Below are positions 61,513-64,000 of a stretch of DNA of 64,000 nt, one piece after another. Under the pieces are notes generated by a model. It was not told the origin of the DNA, did no database searches, and was given only the letters and a program-made list of their open reading frames with translations. Position numbers and translations under genes: made by a program. Positions within the stretch are counted from its first letter, which is position 1. Each line of letters starts with the position of its first letter. Origin of the DNA: Methylophilus aquaticus (GTDB lineage: Bacteria > Pseudomonadota > Gammaproteobacteria > Burkholderiales > Methylophilaceae); assembly GCF_030769565.1 (NCBI RefSeq), contig NZ_JAVCAP010000014.1, forward strand, positions 241,554-305,553. Direction: 5' to 3'.

Positions 61513-62890
61513 TAAAAAAAGTGTTTTTTTACTGATTACAAGCCTCATATCCATACTCTGCGGATTTTTTGTTACCCTGTTTCCAACGCTGTTTGTTGTG
61601 AGTCTGATACTGCTTGTAATCTATATTTTTGTGGTGTATCAGTTCAATGTCACAGGTGTTTTTCTGTTTATTGTGCTTTCAATTTTGTCACCGGATTTAA
61701 AAATAGCCGATGTTTTATTTTTTATCACAGTAATCGTACTCTTGATTTCAAATTATCGACCTTCCGTGCAACGACCACACGAACAACGCTTGCATTTGGA
61801 CCGATTGATATTCATTAGTCTGATCACATTTTTCGGGTTTCTGATCGTTTCAACACTTATTGGCAAAATCGTTTTAAAACATCAATGGTCCTATTTGTAC
61901 AATGATTTCAGGCAGTTGATTTATTATGTCTGGATCCCAGTTTTTATATGGTTGCGCCACAAAAATCACTATTTCACCGTAATTAAAATCAATCGGTTGA
62001 TTCTAGCGGTCGCACTATTTATTGCAGTCACGGCTTTATTTCAGTTTTTTTCCGGCATACAAGTCGTCGCGCAAGGCCGGGTTGGCTATCTGTTAACTGA
62101 GGGCGCTGACCAATCAGATATTACACGTGTGCAGTTGCCTGGCTTTGTATTTGTCATGTACGCCATCATATTCGCTATTTTTCAACTGTTTGAAACAAAA
62201 GCCAATAAACTGCTTTGGCTGGCTTTTTTGACGTTGATGCTTGTCGCAGAGTACGTGAATTTTGGCAGAGCATTATGGTTATGGACTTTAATTTCCTTTG
62301 TGCTCATCCTGTTCTTCATCCATAAAAAAATGCTTTATGTAACGATGCTTTGCGCGGCTTTGACTACGAGCACTCTTGGGTTATGGATGATCAGTCCAGA
62401 TAAACTAGATACCATTCAAACTAGGCTTGTCAGTATTAAGTCAGAGGGGGGCGCGCGTACATCTTACGGATGGAGAAAAATTGAGAATGAATATGCCCTG
62501 AAACGCATTCAAGCATCCCCTGTACTAGGTGTTGCCATTGGCGGAGAGTATCGTCCATGGATGAGGGAAATCAGTAAATTTAAAGACCACACACGTTATA
62601 TTCATAATAGCTATTTGTTTATTGCCACCAAAACTGGCCTATTGTCACTCATGGCACTGCTGACCATTATTGTTGCAATTTGGTACAAAAATATAAAATC
62701 TCTGAAATCAGAAGTTGATTTAAAAGCTGATCATTATCCACGCAATACGATCGCAGTATTTTTGCCATCAATTCTTGGACTGTCATTGACACAGCCTGAA
62801 CTGGTCAATCCTTATGGTGCATTTCTAATCTCTTGTATTGTCAGCATGACATTGTTCTACAAGAAAGCTTTGAATGACAAAAATAACTAA
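61496..62890 (+). CDS. O-antigen ligase/polymerase family membrane protein
   Basis: The product is 464 residues with about 11-12 hydrophobic helices and a periplasmic loop around 300-375. The family signature is V-N-F-G-R-A-L-W-L-W, followed by S-P-V-L-G-V-A-I-G-G-E and Y-I-H-N-S-Y-L. It sits directly after epsI, the usual place of the methanolan polymerase, so a Wzy role is likely. It starts at ATG 61496 inside epsI and overlaps the next gene by 17 bases. Confidence 0.85.
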   Translation: MLSIINKKSVFLLITSLISILCGFFVTLFPTLFVVSLILLVIYIFVVYQFNVTGVFLFIVLSILSPDLKIADVLFFITVIVLLISNYRPSVQRPHEQRLHLDRLIFISLITFFGFLIVSTLIGKIVLKHQWSYLYNDFRQLIYYVWIPVFIWLRHKNHYFTVIKINRLILAVALFIAVTALFQFFSGIQVVAQGRVGYLLTEGADQSDITRVQLPGFVFVMYAIIFAIFQLFETKANKLLWLAFLTLMLVAEYVNFGRALWLWTLISFVLILFFIHKKMLYVTMLCAALTTSTLGLWMISPDKLDTIQTRLVSIKSEGGARTSYGWRKIENEYALKRIQASPVLGVAIGGEYRPWMREISKFKDHTRYIHNSYLFIATKTGLLSLMALLTIIVAIWYKNIKSLKSEVDLKADHYPRNTIAVFLPSILGLSLTQPELVNPYGAFLISCIVSMTLFYKKALNDKNN

Positions 62891-64000
62891 AAAAGTATTA
62901 ATTGTTAACCAGTCCGCTGAGTTGTACGGGTCTGACCGGTCTTTGCTTGACCTGCTCACTATATTGCCAACAAGCGGCTATCAACCTGTGGTTGTGCTGC
63001 CAGAACAGGGGCCACTTCTGGAGAAGATCCGCGCGCTTGGGATTGAAGTATATGTATTCGAGATTTTTAAATTATCCAGGTCTATTTTTAAACTCAGTAC
63101 GTTGGTTAAGATGCCTTTTACACTGTATCGTGTTTTTAAGGACTTGAGTCGATTAAACAGGCTGCACCAGTTTGATTTATCTTACACCAACACACTGGCC
63201 GTATTAGGTTTGCCATTATGGGCACGTATGCATCGCATCCCGCACATTTGGCATGTCAGGGAAATTATTGAAACGCCAAGGTTTGTCAGCAGTGTTTACA
63301 AAAAAATAGTGCCCCTTTTATCAGACCATATTGTATGCAACTCCAAAAATACTTTGGAGTGGCTTGAGCCACCTGACCATGTCTCATCACATGTGATTTG
63401 GAACGGCATAGAAGCCACTCGGCGCATATTTCGCAATCCCTATCAAACACTCTCTGCACCACTGCCTGTCGTGCTTCTTGCAGGAAGAATCAATCATTGG
63501 AAAGGCCAGGATTTATTATTGGCAGCCAGTGTTCAAAATTTTAAAAGCGGTAATTTATACAATCTTGTGTTTTTAGGCAGTGCAGCTGAAGGACAGGAGG
63601 CGTTGGTGAGTGCGCTCAGGGAAAGTATTAAACAATCAGGCTTTGAAAAATACATTCAGCATGTAGACTTTGTTAGCGATGCGACGCCTTACTATCAACA
63701 CGCTGATCTTGTGGTCGTTCCATCAACAAAGCCGGAGCCATTTGGGAGAGTGGCGATAGAAGCCATGGCTTGTGCAAAACCCGTGCTTGCAGCGAGTCAC
63801 GGTGGACTGATTGAAATTGTTCAGCATCAACGAACCGGGTTGCTGTTTACACCCAATAGCATTACAGAACTGGCAAATTGTCTGAAGGTGTTGGTCAGTG
63901 ATGCGCAAATGCGACTGGCTTTCGGCGAAGCGGGGCAAATAAGGCAAGCAGCGTATTTTTCTCTGCAGGCCTATCAATCAAAACTGCTTGCAGTTTTCGC
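62874..64000 (+). CDS. Glycosyltransferase family 4 (partial, cut by window end)
   Basis: At least 375 residues are read without a stop to the window edge. It starts at ATG 62874, overlapping the polymerase gene by 17 bases. The GT-B fold is shown by L-I-V-N-Q-S-A-E-L-Y-G-S-D-R-S-L-L-D near the start, L-L-A-G-R-I-N-H-W-K-G-Q-D-L-L (donor half) and E-P-F-G-R-V-A-I-E-A-M-A with G-G-L-I-E-I-V (E-x7-E type). It probably continues the repeat-unit assembly genes of the eps operon beyond the window. Confidence 0.85.
   Translation, partial: MTKITKKVLIVNQSAELYGSDRSLLDLLTILPTSGYQPVVVLPEQGPLLEKIRALGIEVYVFEIFKLSRSIFKLSTLVKMPFTLYRVFKDLSRLNRLHQFDLSYTNTLAVLGLPLWARMHRIPHIWHVREIIETPRFVSSVYKKIVPLLSDHIVCNSKNTLEWLEPPDHVSSHVIWNGIEATRRIFRNPYQTLSAPLPVVLLAGRINHWKGQDLLLAASVQNFKSGNLYNLVFLGSAAEGQEALVSALRESIKQSGFEKYIQHVDFVSDATPYYQHADLVVVPSTKPEPFGRVAIEAMACAKPVLAASHGGLIEIVQHQRTGLLFTPNSITELANCLKVLVSDAQMRLAFGEAGQIRQAAYFSLQAYQSKLLAVF

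Noticed and set aside
1-64000. CRISPR arrays, insertion sequences, prophage genes, rRNA operons
   Set aside because: No regularly spaced repeats, transposase motifs, phage structural genes or rRNA sequences were seen anywhere in the window.

Overview
The window reads as a betaproteobacterial chromosome, most likely from Methylophilaceae (Methylophilus/Methylotenera/Methylovorus type). The reasons are the rpsF-priB-rpsR-rplI order, the hpnCDE squalene genes, and exopolysaccharide genes of the Methylobacillus 'methanolan' eps type (EpsA, EpsL, EpsD-EpsI). Placement at family level is inference from gene content. No insertion sequence, CRISPR array, rRNA or phage gene was recognised.

Bases 1-14650 are mostly housekeeping: the end of a Lon-related protease, hslR, a distant epsA-type LuxR regulator, the S6/PriB/S18/L9 operon, dnaB, alr, radA, hpnCDE on the minus strand, an S-methyl-5'-thioinosine phosphorylase, def, tRNA-Ser(UGA) and a small cupin. 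Two unknown AT-rich genes (6312-7374) interrupt the run between alr and radA.

After tRNA-Ser and a bidirectional terminator (about 14620) the base composition turns AT-rich and a very large exopolysaccharide/exosortase region begins. It holds three units. (1) 14753-23390 is a compact XrtB module without sugar genes: epsI-xrtB-epsD on the minus strand, and divergently a TPR lipoprotein, one PEP-CTERM protein, a tandem GNAT protein and a TPR-bearing alkaline-phosphatase-fold protein whose metal-ligand motifs are eroded. (2) 23718-51351 is an XrtD system: a VPLPA-CTERM substrate, export genes (Wza-like, beta-barrel, Wzc-like, tyrosine kinase), Wzx, Wzy, three membrane acyltransferases, two hexapeptide acetyltransferases, six or seven glycosyltransferases (one fused to STAS), a Tat-exported glycosidase-like protein, exosortase D fused to EpsI, a second TPR lipoprotein, and GDP-mannose synthesis genes. 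(3) 51357-64000 holds a TIGR03790 protein, a WcaJ-type priming transferase, and then epsL-D-E-F-G-xrtB-epsI, a polymerase/ligase and a glycosyltransferase cut by the window end: the canonical methanolan-like XrtB operon.

The working picture is two Wzx/Wzy-type polysaccharide export systems plus three exosortases of two specificities. Each exosortase is paired with its own accessory factors, and two C-terminally tagged surface proteins lie nearby. One priming enzyme and one GDP-mannose pathway probably feed both polymers. Several strong inverted repeats sit at the heads of transcription units (epsA, the PEP-CTERM gene, the wza-like gene, the glycosyltransferase at 42400, epsL) and are the best regulatory leads. 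The most promising undescribed system is the dedicated XrtB module at 14753-23390.
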